NCBI GenBank assembly: GCA_016935955.1
Contig: JAFGPY010000343.1
Span: 1-14,635 of the forward strand
Length of the DNA stretch: 14,635 bases
Direction of reading: 5' to 3'
DNA from: Planctomycetota bacterium
GTDB taxonomy: Bacteria; Planctomycetota; Phycisphaerae; FEN-1346; JAACEH01
In this document: positions 5,856 to 13,351 of the stretch, piece after piece
Numbering within the stretch: the stretch's first letter is position 1
Layout of the letters: each line of letters starts with the position of its first letter
The notes under the pieces: model-generated
What the model saw: only the letters and a program-made list of their open reading frames with translations
Database searches by the model: none
What the model was told of the DNA's origin: nothing
Made by a program: the position numbers and the translations under genes

Positions 5856-8243
5856 CTAGCGCCCGATTGCGTCGGGCGTCGACAGGACGATGTTCGTGGC
5901 AATCTTCAGGGCGTCGTTGCGGCGCGGGCCCATGCAGTTCGGGCAATCGTGGCCGTCCATGCCGCACGTGATGTCGTACGGCGAGTAGATGAGGACCCGT
6001 TTGCCGCCGATCTTTAATTCCTTCAGCACGGTGGAGATCTCCTCCAACCCCACGGCCTGCTTGTAGCGGACGCTCGTGACGTCGAATCCCTGTCGCGGGA
6101 GGCCGCTGCCGGTCACCAGCGGATCGTCCTTGGCAATTGTCTCCAGCGACGCGCCGGGAGCGAACTTCGCAACGAACTCGGTGAACGACTGTTTGAAGGC
6201 CTCACGCCCGCACTGTGGGTCGGCCCAGATCTGCCCGCCGCGTTGGACGAAGGTCTTCAGCTTGGCCAGGTTCTCGTCGCTGACGGCGAACCCGTGGTGT
6301 CCGCTCATGTGCACGATTTGTACCTTGTCCAGCCCGTCGAGGTTGTTGTCCTCGAAGGTGGTCACGTCGAGCGTCACGTTGGCCGCCTGCTTGAGCGTCT
6401 CGGCCAGATGCCGCAGGCCGCGAATGTCGGTCAGCCGCTTGCCCTCGGTCGGCCAGTCGCCCAGTCGTACGGTGGCATTCGACGAATACGACGACGGCAC
6501 GGTCTTGCCCTGGGTGGCGAGTTCCTTGAACAGGTTCGGCTCGAAGAAGACGCGGCTCCGCAACATCCGCTTGTCGCTGGCATAGCGGCCCAGGTTCATC
6601 CCCAGCTGGAAGTACGTCAGGTACGCCTTCTGCATGTTGTGATTCCAGGCGCCCGAAGCGTCGCTGACGAAGAGAAACACCCGGCTGCGGCAGCCGTCGT
6701 CGATGTGCATGGCCTGCGGTGTGCGGCCGCGAATCTGGTGATGAAAGGAGAAGACCGGGTGCTGACGGTCGAGCATCTGCAGTTCCCACTCGGGCCAGAC
6801 CTCCTGGGCCAGGGCCTTGAAGCCGCGGACGAACTCAATCTTCGAGCAGCAGGCTTCGGCCAGGATCGTGCCGCCGGAGTCCGTGTAGAGCCGCAGCTTC
6901 TTCTTCTGTTCGTCCGTGAACGGCGGGATGTCGTGACCGCTGAACATCAGCACCGGAGCGTCGAGCCACGTGTCTACGGGGTCGTTGATGTCGATGACCT
7001 GCCAGTTGATCCGCTGCTCCAGTTCGTCGGCAATGTACTGCGAGATGTAGGGGCTGGACCGCACGTGGTTGTTCCAGTCGGCCTTGGTGTCGAGCTTATT
7101 GTAGAAGACCGGCGCCTGTCCCTTGGACAAAAACAGGAGGGCCCACGACGTGTGGATGTCGTTGCCGAAGTAGCTGGCCTTCCAACCGCCGTCGGCGTCC
7201 TGTTGCCGCAAGAGGAGCTTGGCGCCCTCCTCGAACCAGTTCACTCCGCCGAACGATTTTCGCCCGCAGGCGCTGGCGCAGCGTTCCAGGGCATAGAGGT
7301 AATAGCGCCCCATGCCGTGGTTGCCCGTGGTGGGCCAGGTCTGCGGATCGCCGCCCTGTTTCAGGCCGAAGTCGACCGGCAGGTTGCGGTCCATCCAAGC
7401 CAGGGCCCTGTCGATTGCCTCGGGCTGTTTTCTTTGGCCGCAGCCCTTGGTCGAGCGGCCGTTGTAGTCGCCCTCGACGTAAAGCTGCAGCATCTCCTCG
7501 GCGATGTAGACATTGGCCAGGCAGCCGACGGTCATGGCCCCATAGGTGTGCGAGGCATTGTCCTTGGCGGCCATGTAGTAGCCCCACCCTCCGTTGTCGG
7601 CCTGGCAGGAGAGCATATTGTCCTCTATGGCCTGCCAGTAGTTGGGCGGGATTTCGATGCCGCGAATGGCCGCGTCGCGAAGTCCCAGCACGCCGTACTG
7701 CGTGTTGGAGTGGTCGTGCACGTTGGGATGCGGACTGATGTAACTGAAGTTGCCGGGGATCGTGCCGTCGGTCTTGGTCATGGCCCCGATCAGCCATGCG
7801 GCGTCGGTCTTCAGCAGGCGACGGACCTTCGGATCGTTGAGCTTCGACCAGACGCTTGACCGGATGCTGCAGACGTAGGTGCCGCTTACCTCGATCTCGG
7901 CCAGAAACTTCAGGGCCTTGTCGATTCGCGGGTCCTTGGGGCTTTCGCCGCAGTAGAGCAGGGCCAGCACCGCAAGGGCCGTGTGGCCGCCGAATTCGCG
8001 GCGGGCGCCGTTCTGGTTTCTCTCGTCGCCGCCGGCTTTCTGGGCCGCTTCGTCGGGCGTGGCCGCATTTTCCCAGGTGCCGCGATCGTTCTGTTGGCTG
8101 TAGAGGTACTCGACTCCGCGGCGGATCGACGATTCGACCTGGTCGGCCGTGACGGCCGGCTCGCGCGGATCAACGCCCTGGGCCGGGACAGTTCCGGCAA
8201 CGGCCAGAGCGATCACCGTGGAAACCAGCAGAATGCGTGCCAT
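5856..8243 (-). CDS. secreted QW-repeat protein with tandem DUF4159-like modules
   Basis: This 795-aa protein starts with a signal peptide (about 1-22, ending VPAQG). An all-helical prenyltransferase/squalene-oxidase-type region follows (about 35-385) with three QxxxGxW motifs: QNDRGTW (51-57), QADNGGW (214-220) and QDADGGW (348-354). No DxDD cyclase motif is visible, so terpene cyclisation is unlikely. The C-terminal half holds two similar DUF4159-like modules. One is around APVLMFSGHDIPPFTDEQ to DRQHPVF (429-498); the other is around VQIVHMSGHHGFAVSDEN to KDDPLV (641-710). Each has a strand-SGH motif, a helix, then a GG(T/Q)I(L/W)A strand. An SPYDITCGMDGHD segment near the end is followed by CPNC (767-770). 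Function is unknown; the protein is probably periplasmic or cell-surface. ATG 8243 has GAGGAG upstream; an in-frame extension to 8429 would run through the promoter. Confidence 0.85.
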   Translation of the reverse strand: MARILLVSTVIALAVAGTVPAQGVDPREPAVTADQVESSIRRGVEYLYSQQNDRGTWENAATPDEAAQKAGGDERNQNGARREFGGHTALAVLALLYCGESPKDPRIDKALKFLAEIEVSGTYVCSIRSSVWSKLNDPKVRRLLKTDAAWLIGAMTKTDGTIPGNFSYISPHPNVHDHSNTQYGVLGLRDAAIRGIEIPPNYWQAIEDNMLSCQADNGGWGYYMAAKDNASHTYGAMTVGCLANVYIAEEMLQLYVEGDYNGRSTKGCGQRKQPEAIDRALAWMDRNLPVDFGLKQGGDPQTWPTTGNHGMGRYYLYALERCASACGRKSFGGVNWFEEGAKLLLRQQDADGGWKASYFGNDIHTSWALLFLSKGQAPVFYNKLDTKADWNNHVRSSPYISQYIADELEQRINWQVIDINDPVDTWLDAPVLMFSGHDIPPFTDEQKKKLRLYTDSGGTILAEACCSKIEFVRGFKALAQEVWPEWELQMLDRQHPVFSFHHQIRGRTPQAMHIDDGCRSRVFLFVSDASGAWNHNMQKAYLTYFQLGMNLGRYASDKRMLRSRVFFEPNLFKELATQGKTVPSSYSSNATVRLGDWPTEGKRLTDIRGLRHLAETLKQAANVTLDVTTFEDNNLDGLDKVQIVHMSGHHGFAVSDENLAKLKTFVQRGGQIWADPQCGREAFKQSFTEFVAKFAPGASLETIAKDDPLVTGSGLPRQGFDVTSVRYKQAVGLEEISTVLKELKIGGKRVLIYSPYDITCGMDGHDCPNCMGPRRNDALKIATNIVLSTPDAIGR

Positions 8244-8286
8244 GATCACTCTCCTCATCATAGCGCCGCCGCACCACCACGGTGGA

Positions 8287-8315
8287 AGAATAGGTGATTT
8301 CCGTATCGATGGCAA
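8287..8315 (-). promoter_or_regulatory. sigma-70-like promoter of the QW-repeat/DUF4159 gene
   Basis: On the minus strand TTGCCA (8310-8315) and TATTCT (8287-8292) are separated by exactly 17 bp. The predicted start, near 8280, gives a leader of about 37 nt containing GAGGAG before the ATG at 8243. A partial CCAC/GTGG dyad (about 8273-8285) overlaps the start. Confidence 0.6.
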
Positions 8316-8356
8316 GCAATTGCCAGGATTCCGGGTCGTGTTATCTTGACCTGTGC

Positions 8357-8365
8357 TGCTATAAT
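8357..8365 (+). promoter_or_regulatory. extended -10 promoter of the radical SAM gene
   Basis: The sequence TGCTATAAT is a consensus -10 box (TATAAT, 8360-8365) with the TGn extension, which can work without a good -35. A TTGACC at 8346-8351 is too close (8 bp) to serve as its -35. The predicted start, near 8372, leaves about 39 nt to the GTG at 8411, which excludes the upstream in-frame ATG at 8294 for this transcript. Confidence 0.6.
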
Positions 8366-8410
8366 CTGGTGATTCAATCTCATCACGGTTCGTCGAATGA
8401 AAGGCGTAAG

Positions 8411-9604
8411 GTGCTCGGGCGACTTGCATACCATATGGTCACATCGACCAGCCCCCGGCTGCTCTGGAAGTTTATCTGGAACTTCGGCCTGAGCGGCATG
8501 CGGTCCATGCGCCGGTTCCGCAAGCGAATCGTGTGCGGCCGCCAGTTCCCGCCGTTCCTGTTCCTGTCGATCACCAGCCGCTGCAACCTGAGGTGCCAGG
8601 GCTGCTGGGTGGCGACCGACGGGCCGCCGGCGGATCTGGACGCGGCCACGGTCGGCCGCATCATCGACCAGGCGGCCGGGCAGGAGACCCGCTTCTTCGG
8701 CATCCTCGGCGGCGAGCCGTTGCTCTACGATGGACTGCTGGACATCTTCGAGCGGCACCGCAACTGCTACTTCCAGTTGTTCACCAACGGGACGCTGATC
8801 ACCGCCGATGTGGCGCGACGATTGCGACGGGCGGGCAACGTCACGCCGCTGGTGAGCGTCGAGGGGGACGAGGCTGTCAGCGACGAGCGACGCGGAGGTT
8901 CGGATGTCTATGAGCGGACCATGGCCGGTCTGCGGCACTGTCTGGACTATCGCCTGATTACCGGTGTGGCCACAAGCGTCTGCAAGTCGAACTTCGCCGA
9001 ACTGGCCAGCGATTCGTACCTGGACCGCATGATCGACCTGGGCGTGCACTACGTCTGGTACTACACCTATCGACCTTCGGGGCCGAACCCGTGCCCTGAG
9101 CTGGCCTTGTCGCCTGACGAACTAGTCGCGCTTCGTCGTTTTGTCGTCGAGATGCGTTGCCGCAAGCCCGTCATCATCGTCGACACGTACTACGACGCCG
9201 AGGGTAGGGCCCTGTGCCCGGCGGCCGAGGGCATGTCCTACCACGTGAATCCCTGGGGCGACATCGAGCCTTGTCCGCCCATTCAGTTCGCCGTCGAGAG
9301 CGTGGGCGACGGGGCGGATATTGTGGAGCGTGTCGAGGGTTCGGCGTTCCTGAAGGAGTTCCGGGACTTCGCGGCCGCTCAGACGCGCGGCTGCGTGCTG
9401 CTGGAGAAGCCGTACGAACTGCGGGAGTTTCTCGTGCGGTACGGGGCACGCGACACGACGGGCCGCGGCACGGGGCTTGACGAGTTGCAGCGCATGACTC
9501 CGCATCCCAGTCAGCATCTGCCCGGGCGCGAGATTCCCGAGAGACACTGGCTCTACCGTTTCGCCAAGCGCCACTGGTTCTTCGGCTTCGGTGGCTACGC
9601 CTGA
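8411..9604 (+). CDS. radical SAM protein with Twitch/SPASM-like C-terminus
   Basis: The 397-aa enzyme has the radical SAM cluster motif C58-x3-C62-x2-C65 (in SRCNLRCQGCW), followed by GGEP (100-103), which contacts SAM. It would cleave SAM with a 4Fe-4S cluster to start radical chemistry in the cytoplasm. The C-terminal part has further conserved-looking cysteines: C269 (ALCPAAEG), C288 (WGDIEPCPP) and C328 (TRGCVLLEKP). This spacing could hold an auxiliary cluster, as in Twitch/SPASM domains. The ending RFAKRHWFFGFGGYA is aromatic-rich. I recognise the overall pattern from an uncharacterised family in planctomycetes and Bacteroidetes but know no substrate. GTG 8411 has AAAGG (8400-8404) six bases upstream and lies just after the promoter. 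It diverges from the QW-repeat gene; the 44 nt to the convergent PilZ gene are empty. Confidence 0.9.
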   Translation: MLGRLAYHMVTSTSPRLLWKFIWNFGLSGMRSMRRFRKRIVCGRQFPPFLFLSITSRCNLRCQGCWVATDGPPADLDAATVGRIIDQAAGQETRFFGILGGEPLLYDGLLDIFERHRNCYFQLFTNGTLITADVARRLRRAGNVTPLVSVEGDEAVSDERRGGSDVYERTMAGLRHCLDYRLITGVATSVCKSNFAELASDSYLDRMIDLGVHYVWYYTYRPSGPNPCPELALSPDELVALRRFVVEMRCRKPVIIVDTYYDAEGRALCPAAEGMSYHVNPWGDIEPCPPIQFAVESVGDGADIVERVEGSAFLKEFRDFAAAQTRGCVLLEKPYELREFLVRYGARDTTGRGTGLDELQRMTPHPSQHLPGREIPERHWLYRFAKRHWFFGFGGYA

Positions 9605-9648
9605 TCGAACGGGCGCCGCCGTGAGCCGGAGTGCGGCATGCTGTGGCG

Positions 9649-11136
9649 TCAGGTGGAACGCTGCGGCACGTGACAATTGAGCAAGACAACGTGCCACGAC
9701 GCCCTCATGGCTTCTGCAGAATAGAGCCCTCGACGGACCTTGGCCATCTGCTCCATGAAGTAGACGGCGCCGCCTGCAATGTAGCATCCTCCCGCGAAGA
9801 GCAACCCGAAGAACATGTATTCCTCGAATCCCAGGTCCAGTGCCATGATCACGGCGCACGCAATGCTGAGTGCGACGAAGACACCGACAAACCAGCGATA
9901 GGCCTTTCTTGCCGGCTCGGAGCCGTCAAGCGTCACAAGGGCATAAGCTTGTTTTTTTCGCAGCATCCGGTGTCTCCAGCGATACACGGTCACTGCGCCA
10001 AGCAGGAGACCGAATCCGAAGACCAGCCCGGCGTTCCCAGTGCTCAGGTAAGCCGCTCCGTTCTCGTTCGCCTTCAGAACCAGCCGGTGCATGAGAACTC
10101 CGAGGGTGAGCGCGGTAACGCCTGACAGGAGCAGGTACAGAATGGCGTACACGTAGCCGCTGAAGGCCATGAAGGATTCCAGCATGCCCGGCCACATGTG
10201 CTTCTTGCTGCTGTACCAGATCGTATTCCTCATTCCGATCGTCCAGCATGTTTCCGGCGGGAGCGGTTCGGCGCCCGGGGGCTCATTTCCGACAGGATCG
10301 TCCTCAAAGCGTTTGCATTTCTCCTTGTACTCGTCGAGTTGTCTCGTGTACCTGCGAACCGCATTGCACATGCCCGCCTTCCGTCTCAGACCGCAATCGA
10401 TCTGTGCAAACTGAAGTTGCGACCATCCGCGATATCCGGGGGGAACCTGTCCGCGGGACAGGTACTCGCCCACGGTTGCAAGAAATCCCTTTCGCAGGTT
10501 GATCGCCCGGGCCTTCTCCAACGTCGCCATGATGCCGATTACCAGAAGGCCGGTTGCGAGAACACACCCGGTGGCAAGTGTTTCGTCGGGAGTCATGGGG
10601 CCAAGGCCTTTGGCCAGAGCGATCAGCGTGCTAAAGCTGGCAGCGCACAGGGCCGCCAGGGTGCCGATGAAGATCTGGCTTCGGCACTGCTGAATGCCGC
10701 GTATCTGCTCGCGGACTTCCGCGATGTCTTCCTCAACGCGCTCGATGCTCGGTTCGGAGGGGGACGCGCTGTGAGTGAGCGCCATGACAGAGCAGGGCGC
10801 AAGAGCGCCATCGTCGTCCAGTTCGACTCCACACTTCTTGGGGGGAGTAACCGGTTCCACCCATTTGACCGTGCCTCTGCAGTCCAATGGCTCGTGGCGA
10901 AGTGGGGCGATACGCACTGTGATGGGCTGACCTATGTTCGCGTCCGTGATGTCCGGAGACGTCAGCCGAAGACCATTTGTTGAGACATCAAGCAACGTCA
11001 TCTTCAAAGGTGTGTCAGAAATGCGACCTTCAACCTGCAACGCATCGGTGCTGAACCTTGGAGCACAACACTGTTCGCCCATCGTGTGGTCTCCGGACAT
11101 GGCATAGATGTACGGCAGGGTTAACGAAATGCTCAT
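9649..11136 (-). CDS. PilZ-like domain protein with six predicted membrane spans
   Basis: The N-terminal 120 residues of this 495-aa protein resemble a PilZ domain. Evidence is the [D/N]xSxxG motif as DVSTNG (50-55), followed by GLRLTSP, a strand-rich stretch, and GTVKWVEP...CGVELD (88-107). PilZ domains bind cyclic-di-GMP, but the usual RxxxR upstream of the motif is not visible; only R27 and R38 are near. A short acidic segment (about 130-148) leads to two membrane spans (about 153-175 and 188-206). A charged cytoplasmic-looking region rich in Lys and Cys (about 210-315) follows, then four more spans (about 325-350, 368-386, 414-434 and 438-460). The C-terminal part matches nothing I recognise. 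ATG 11136 has AAGG (11145-11148) 8 nt upstream. The 228-bp upstream gap carries three perfect short palindromes but no clear promoter. Confidence 0.8.
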   Translation of the reverse strand: MSISLTLPYIYAMSGDHTMGEQCCAPRFSTDALQVEGRISDTPLKMTLLDVSTNGLRLTSPDITDANIGQPITVRIAPLRHEPLDCRGTVKWVEPVTPPKKCGVELDDDGALAPCSVMALTHSASPSEPSIERVEEDIAEVREQIRGIQQCRSQIFIGTLAALCAASFSTLIALAKGLGPMTPDETLATGCVLATGLLVIGIMATLEKARAINLRKGFLATVGEYLSRGQVPPGYRGWSQLQFAQIDCGLRRKAGMCNAVRRYTRQLDEYKEKCKRFEDDPVGNEPPGAEPLPPETCWTIGMRNTIWYSSKKHMWPGMLESFMAFSGYVYAILYLLLSGVTALTLGVLMHRLVLKANENGAAYLSTGNAGLVFGFGLLLGAVTVYRWRHRMLRKKQAYALVTLDGSEPARKAYRWFVGVFVALSIACAVIMALDLGFEEYMFFGLLFAGGCYIAGGAVYFMEQMAKVRRGLYSAEAMRASWHVVLLNCHVPQRST

Positions 11137-11228
11137 CGATTCTACCTTCGACAGACCTGCATGTCACCCGAAATTGTGATGTGTGGAGAGCATACGCGTG
11201 GCAAACAGCACGCGGACCAAGGCGTGAT

Positions 11229-11317
11229 GGTACGTACCGGTGACGGAGTGACTGACGACAGCCGTGACTAGTCAAGGCTAAAGAAACAGCAATCTGGCGT
11301 GTATAAGCTATGTAGCT
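11229..11317. repeat. three short perfect palindromes upstream of the PilZ-like gene
   Basis: GGTACGTACC (11229-11238) and TGACTAGTCA (11265-11274) are 10-bp perfect palindromes, and AGCTATGTAGCT (11306-11317) is a 5-bp inverted repeat around TG. They lie in the 228-bp gap between the dehydrogenase stop and the PilZ-like start. They could be operator sites, but no shared half-site is evident. Confidence 0.3.
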
Positions 11318-11364
11318 GCTGCGGCAATTCGACGAGTGACAGTGCAGTCATGATGGGGGATACC

Positions 11365-12090
11365 TCAGAACGGTTTACTCGTGCGACGGCGAATGTAGAT
11401 CTCATCCACGGCGGCGCGGTCTGAGAGCGACAGCAGATACATTACCGCCTGGGCGACGTCTTCCGGCCGCAGCAGGTCGTCGCGATTCAGGTCGGGTCGC
11501 GCGTCGCCGACCAGTTCGGTGTCCACGCCGCCCGGCAGCACGGCGCTGACGCGAATGTCGTGTGGTTGAGCCTCCACGGCAAGCGACTTCGTCAGGCCCA
11601 TGATGCCGTGTTTCGAGGCCGTGTAGACCGACTGGTTCGGATAGCCCTTGAAACCCACGACGCTCGAGATGTTGATGATTGTGCCGCCGTGCTGCGGAAC
11701 CATCATCTTCAAGGCCTCGCGACAGCAGAGCAGTGTGCCGCGAAGGTTCACGCCCAGCACCGCGTCGATGTCGTCAGCCTTGAGGTCGGCCACAGGATCG
11801 AACCGTCCGATGCCTGCGTTGTTCACGCAGACGTCCAGGCGGCCAAGACGATCGTGAATCTGAGCGAACAGTGAGACGATTGACGACTCGTCGGCCAGGT
11901 CAACGGGAATCGCAACGGCCTTGCCGCCCGCCGAAACGATCCGAGCGGCCACGGCGTCAATCTCATCGCGACTCCTCGCGGCTGCAACAACCGCAGTACC
12001 CGCCTCGGCCAGAGAGCGGCAGATCGCACGCCCGATGCCGCGACCGGCTCCGGTTACCAGGGCGACCTTGCCGTGCAACCCGTCGGTCAT
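11365..12090 (-). CDS. short-chain dehydrogenase/reductase (SDR)
   Basis: This 241-aa protein is a classical SDR, a cytoplasmic NAD(P)(H)-dependent oxidoreductase. It shows the nucleotide-binding TGAGRGIG (13-20), NNAG (90-93), the active-site N115, S143 in NISS, and Y156-x3-K160 in YTASK. The residues after the second strand (AARSRDE, 37-43) include Arg, and the early TGAGRGIG also supplies Arg, which favours NADP(H) over NAD(H). The closing region PGGVDTE (186-192) is typical. The overall form fits 3-ketoacyl-ACP-reductase-like SDRs, but substrate cannot be assigned. ATG 12090 has GGAG about 9 nt upstream. A reading frame stays open on the same strand up to 12510, but its extra residues overlap the DinB-like gene and are not real. 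It lies 107 nt downstream of the DinB-like gene and may be co-transcribed with it. Confidence 0.94.
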   Translation of the reverse strand: MTDGLHGKVALVTGAGRGIGRAICRSLAEAGTAVVAAARSRDEIDAVAARIVSAGGKAVAIPVDLADESSIVSLFAQIHDRLGRLDVCVNNAGIGRFDPVADLKADDIDAVLGVNLRGTLLCCREALKMMVPQHGGTIINISSVVGFKGYPNQSVYTASKHGIMGLTKSLAVEAQPHDIRVSAVLPGGVDTELVGDARPDLNRDDLLRPEDVAQAVMYLLSLSDRAAVDEIYIRRRTSKPF

Positions 12091-12197
12091 CCGTCTTGTC
12101 TCCGTTTGTCTGAAGGGGCACTTGTGTCCTAGGCCGAATCGAGCATCCTCCGTCCTAGAGTCCGACAGCCGGTCGGCCAGTTGCACCTCACGCGATC

Positions 12198-12698
12198 TCA
12201 GGACGGCCCGACCCATTGGACGTCCGTCCCCGCAGCCAGCCGCAATCGGCCGGCCAGCAGGGCAGTGTGGTGCTGGAGGTGGCGTATGTTGTTGACCTGG
12301 TGGTCGAGCTTTGGCAACCTGTACCACGGAAATCCGCACTGCTGGGCGTCCAGGTCGAGCCTGTCCACGGCCGTATCGACCATGGCGTCGCAGAATTGCC
12401 AGTAGTCGAGCATCTGGGCCCTCGTGTAGGGGACGCCGATCCGGGCCTTGTGATGCGGCGGCCACGGCACGTTGCCGAGGAACTGGTACTCCTCGCGATG
12501 ATGCTCCCACGGGCGAAACGCCTCGTTGTTGGGCTGCAGGTAGAGGTGCGTGAAGAAGAGCGTGTGGTAGACGACACGCCAGAAGGCGACCGGCTGTTCA
12601 CTTGCGTTCCACACATCTTCCGGACACAGTTCGATGGTTTGCTTCAGCATGGCCAACGACGCATGGTACTGGCCCTTCAATGCCGCTCGAATGTCCAT
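12198..12698 (-). CDS. DinB-like putative metal-binding protein
   Basis: The 166-aa protein matches the DinB/YfiT four-helix-bundle pattern. It starts with a helix beginning MDIRAALKGQYHASLAMLKQTIE. A His-containing helix (FWRVVYHTLFFTHLYL, H45 and H51) and a late NIRHLQHHTALLAGRLR helix (H139, H142, H143) follow. The H45 and H139/H143 arrangement fits the family's three-His metal site. Members include bacillithiol- or mycothiol-dependent transferases and many uncharacterised proteins, so the reaction is unknown. The aromatic-rich middle (about 60-105) is consistent with the subgroup having long inter-helix loops. ATG 12698 has GAAGGG just upstream. The 107-nt gap to the next minus-strand gene contains a 6-bp hairpin (TGTCAT/ATGACA, 12754-12771) with no T-run, so termination there is doubtful. 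Confidence 0.8.
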   Translation of the reverse strand: MDIRAALKGQYHASLAMLKQTIELCPEDVWNASEQPVAFWRVVYHTLFFTHLYLQPNNEAFRPWEHHREEYQFLGNVPWPPHHKARIGVPYTRAQMLDYWQFCDAMVDTAVDRLDLDAQQCGFPWYRLPKLDHQVNNIRHLQHHTALLAGRLRLAAGTDVQWVGPS

Positions 12699-12805
12699 AG
12701 TCGTTCCCTTCGGGGCGCGGCCGATTCGGGTTCACTTTCTACGTCTGCAGCCATGTCATCAGGCCATGACACTCGCTGTCAGGCAACCGGCAGCGGCTTT
12801 GGGAA

Positions 12806-13102
12806 CTATGGCGTTCCTGGGTCCGCATACTTCAGACTCGTGGACGATTCCATCTGTTCCGGAACATAGAAGCCCCACACGCAGTTCGAGAACTCACCTG
12901 CAGCGAACAAGACTCTCTTACCACTTGCTTCAACCGCGTAGACGGGAAACTCAAACGGCGATCCGTAAAGGGGATCCGTGACGTGAGCGTGAGGGCTCGA
13001 TGTCCTGGTCCACTCATGCTCCCAAACGTTCAACCCGGCAATCTCAAGCCTTGCACCATCAACACAGCGGCCTATATACTTCCACGTGGTCGTTTGCTCC
13101 AT
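12806..13102 (-). CDS. small conserved-looking hypothetical protein
   Basis: The 98-aa protein has no signal peptide or membrane span and looks like a compact beta-rich cytoplasmic domain. Striking stretches are VTDPLYGSPFEFPVYAVE (about 43-60) and FAAGEFSNCVWGFYVPE (about 68-84). I recognise these as typical of a widespread small hypothetical family without known function. The start at 13102 is favoured because AGGAG lies 8 nt upstream. An in-frame ATG at 13129 would add nine residues (MGIEPGDVG) that overlap the Shine-Dalgarno. A promoter-like pair (13203-13232) lies upstream, and a tiny ORF with its own strong ribosome site precedes it. It may be co-transcribed with the DinB-like gene 107 nt downstream. 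Confidence 0.75.
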   Translation of the reverse strand: MEQTTTWKYIGRCVDGARLEIAGLNVWEHEWTRTSSPHAHVTDPLYGSPFEFPVYAVEASGKRVLFAAGEFSNCVWGFYVPEQMESSTSLKYADPGTP

Positions 13103-13118
13103 GCCGACATCTCCTGGC

Positions 13119-13142
13119 TCAATTCCCACGCTTTCGTGACAT
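13119..13142 (-). CDS. possible 7-residue leader peptide (uORF)
   Basis: On the minus strand GGAGGAG sits about 5 nt upstream of an ATG at 13142, which opens a 7-codon frame (MSRKRGN) ending in TGA at 13119-13121. The main gene starts 16 nt later with its own AGGAG. Four of seven residues are basic or Ser, and no rare-codon run is evident. It could couple translation to the downstream gene, or be chance. Confidence 0.25.
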   Translation of the reverse strand: MSRKRGN

Positions 13143-13202
13143 GCGGACTCCTCCGGGTGCCCGCCGTTTAAGTCCAGCCACTCGGCTCGAACCGGAAACC
13201 AG

Positions 13203-13232
13203 AGAATACCGCGGATGTTGAGTTGCAGACAA
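13203..13232 (-). promoter_or_regulatory. candidate promoter of the small hypothetical gene
   Basis: On the minus strand TTGTCT (13227-13232) and TATTCT (13203-13208) are 18 bp apart, each matching consensus at four positions. It starts right after the upstream gene's terminator. The predicted start, near 13196, gives a leader of about 94 nt that would include the 7-codon uORF. Confidence 0.4.
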
Positions 13233-13236
13233 GAAG

Positions 13237-13260
13237 AAAGCCGCCGGTAATGGCGGCTTT
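13237..13260 (-). terminator. intrinsic terminator after the PEP-CTERM gene
   Basis: A perfect 9-bp stem, AAAGCCGCC/GGCGGCTTT, closes a 6-nt loop. On the minus strand it is followed by CTTCTTGTC. It lies about 92 nt after the PEP-CTERM stop and just before a candidate promoter for the next gene. Confidence 0.75.
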
Positions 13261-13351
13261 CTCATCGCAGTTCTGCAGAATCCATTTCTGTGAGGACATC
13301 GGACGTAGCGGTTGCTGCCGCAGCATCTCGAATCAGCAGTGCGGCTGAAAA

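Noticed and set aside
6243..7859. A 538-residue open frame on the plus strand
   Set aside because: It runs antisense to the QW-repeat/DUF4159 gene, whose motifs are unmistakable. Long antisense frames are expected in GC-rich genes.
5856..8243. Squalene-hopene cyclase
   Set aside because: QW motifs are present, but the catalytic DxDD is absent, a signal peptide is present, and half the protein is DUF4159-like.
8346..8365. TTGACC plus TATAAT as a standard promoter
   Set aside because: The boxes are only 8 bp apart, so they cannot act together. I kept the TATAAT as an extended -10 because of its TGn.
9900..9960. Universal-stress-like LDGSEPARKA in the PilZ-like protein
   Set aside because: It is a short chance match between membrane spans, without the rest of the UspA fold.
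13175..13200. GGTTCGAGCC on the minus strand as a tRNA T-arm
   Set aside because: The flanking bases do not form a 5-bp T-stem, and no anticodon or acceptor arms are found around it.
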